Part shown: piece after piece, positions 63,145 to 64,000 of the stretch | How the letters are laid out: each line of letters starts with the position of its first letter | Position numbering within the stretch: position 1 is the stretch's first letter | DNA from: Paenibacillus sp. Soil522 | GTDB lineage: Bacteria; Bacillota; Bacilli; Paenibacillales; Paenibacillaceae | NCBI RefSeq assembly: GCF_001428245.1 | Contig: NZ_LMRV01000029.1 | Location: forward strand, 1-64,000 | DNA length: 64,000 bases | Reading direction: 5' to 3' | Position numbers and translations under genes: made by a program | Notes under the pieces: model-generated | Seen by the model: only the letters and a program-made list of their open reading frames with translations | Told to the model about the DNA's origin: nothing | The model's database searches: none

Positions 63145-63170
63145 AAGCCCGAGTATTCCAATCCGGGCTT
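63145..63170 (+). terminator. hairpin in the atpA-atpG gap
   Basis: AAGCCCG and CGGGCTT arms with a 12-base loop, 13 bp after the atpA stop. There is no T tail, so it is more likely a partial terminator or an RNA processing/stability site than a full stop. Confidence 0.4.
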
Positions 63171-63371
63171 GAGCTCCTTACTCCTACCAACACCAGGCGT
63201 GAAGAGCTCTGTGCATAACTTGCATTGAAGTGTGGACGGAGAGCGGGACTGTTGCCGGAGAGTTTACGTGCAACTTCAACAGCGGCCGCAGGCAATAGTC
63301 CTGCTCGCAGTCCATGCCTTCAATAAGCAGTTATAAGCAAGCTCCAACGCAACAAAGGCGGGTGAAACCAA

Positions 63372-64000
63372 ATGGCAAAAGGTATGCGCGATATTAAACG
63401 CGAGATCAAGAGTAAACAAAATACAAAGCAGATCACAAAAGCGATGGAGATGGTTGCCGCTTCCCGCTTGAGAAAAGCGCAGGAAGCTGCTCAAGCATCG
63501 CGTCCATACGCTGAGAAGCTGAAGGAAGTTGTAGCAAGCATCGCAGCCGGCACAAAGGGTGTGAAGCATCCGATGCTAGAATCGCGTCCGGTAAAGAAGA
63601 CGGGTTATCTCGTTATTACTTCCGACCGCGGTCTTGCAGGCGGCTACAACGCGAACATTCTTCGTAAAGTAACGCAAACGATTCGTGAAAAGCATCAGTC
63701 AAATGATGATTACGTGCTGTTCGTTATCGGACGTAAGGGCCGGGATTACTTCCGCCGCCGTAACATGCCAATCGTTGAGGAAGTGACTGGCTTGCCGGAT
63801 TCGCCGACATTCGCCGACATTAAATCGGTTGCTTATTCTGCGGTTAAGAAGTTCTCTGAAGGCGCTTATGATGAGCTTTACTTGTACTACAACGAATTCG
63901 TTAATGCGATTACTCAAGTTCCGACAGCATTACGTTTATTGCCGCTTGAAGAAGTGGGCGGAAACGCATCTGTCACATCGTACGAATACGAGCCATCACC
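63372..64000 (+). CDS. atpG: ATP synthase subunit gamma, partial at window end
   Basis: The first 209 codons of the central-stalk subunit. MRDIKREIKSKQNTKQITKA and MEMVAASRLRKAQ form the N-terminal coiled coil, and TSDRGLAGGYNANILRKV is the Rossmann-like core. AAAGGCGGGTGA lies 7-8 bases before the ATG. The gene runs off the window; atpD and atpC would be expected beyond. Confidence 0.95.
   Translation, partial: MAKGMRDIKREIKSKQNTKQITKAMEMVAASRLRKAQEAAQASRPYAEKLKEVVASIAAGTKGVKHPMLESRPVKKTGYLVITSDRGLAGGYNANILRKVTQTIREKHQSNDDYVLFVIGRKGRDYFRRRNMPIVEEVTGLPDSPTFADIKSVAYSAVKKFSEGAYDELYLYYNEFVNAITQVPTALRLLPLEEVGGNASVTSYEYEPS

Overview
The window looks like chromosomal DNA of a spore-forming Firmicute, most likely Paenibacillus or a close relative. 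The evidence is an order of genes close to the Bacillus subtilis prfA-prmC-spoIIR-ywlC-ywlD-ywlE-ywlF-ywlG-glyA-upp-atp region, spoIIR with a sigma-F-like promoter, an SLH-domain surface protein, a DUF1540 protein, VanY/VanZ-type proteins and Gram-positive Shine-Dalgarno sites. The genus is an inference; no rRNA gene is present.

Layout. 0-7 kb: LTA synthase-type sulfatase, VanY-type carboxypeptidase, DUF1540 protein, dGTPase-like HD protein, cardiolipin synthase. 7-12 kb: an overlapping Fur-family/OmpR-like regulator pair, a repeat-rich non-coding stretch (8.5-9.2 kb), a PD-(D/E)XK-winged-helix protein behind a promoter-terminator leader, a truncated acetyltransferase, CcdC and a DUF2252 protein. 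12-19 kb: a lone sugar-type binding lipoprotein divergent from a YesM/YesN-type two-component pair, an HD-GYP protein between direct repeats, and glutathione peroxidase with an OhrR-like operator. 19-22 kb: a decayed glycosyltransferase locus. 22.4-26.6 kb: a complete ComQXPA-like quorum-sensing locus (prenyltransferase, small Trp-ending pre-pheromone, PDZ-containing membrane histidine kinase, LuxR-type regulator). 26.7-35 kb: glnS, mobA, GNAT, VanZ, hisC, a TetR-SMR efflux operon, a kinase-like protein, and Rrf2 regulator plus thioredoxin. 35-41 kb: a lipid-linked sugar transfer operon (GT2, DUF2304, EamA-like, GT39) and an SLH protein. 41-64 kb: the housekeeping block ychF, prfA, prmC, spoIIR, ywlC, mntP, ywlE, a ZTP-type riboswitch, rpiB, ywlG, glyA, upp, mnaA and the ATP synthase operon (atpG runs off the end). 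Accessory insertions in this block are an ECF41 sigma factor with its carboxymuconolactone decarboxylase target, and modAB plus a glycine-rich membrane protein.

How it fits together. The quorum-sensing locus is the main accessory system: ComQ would prenylate the Trp of ComX, ComP would sense the exported peptide and ComA would act on transcription. Several regulators carry a visible operator or target promoter (TetR, Rrf2, ECF41, an OhrR-like site). The riboswitch ties rpiB-ywlG-glyA to one-carbon/purine status.

The most notable non-coding signal is an approximately 98-bp repeat made of two back-to-back hairpins, present four times, always just 3' of a gene. Two further families of short hairpins sit in tandem-duplicated spacers at 8.6-9.05 kb and 45.26-45.51 kb. 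A cluster of four DnaA-box-like sequences lies downstream of glyA.
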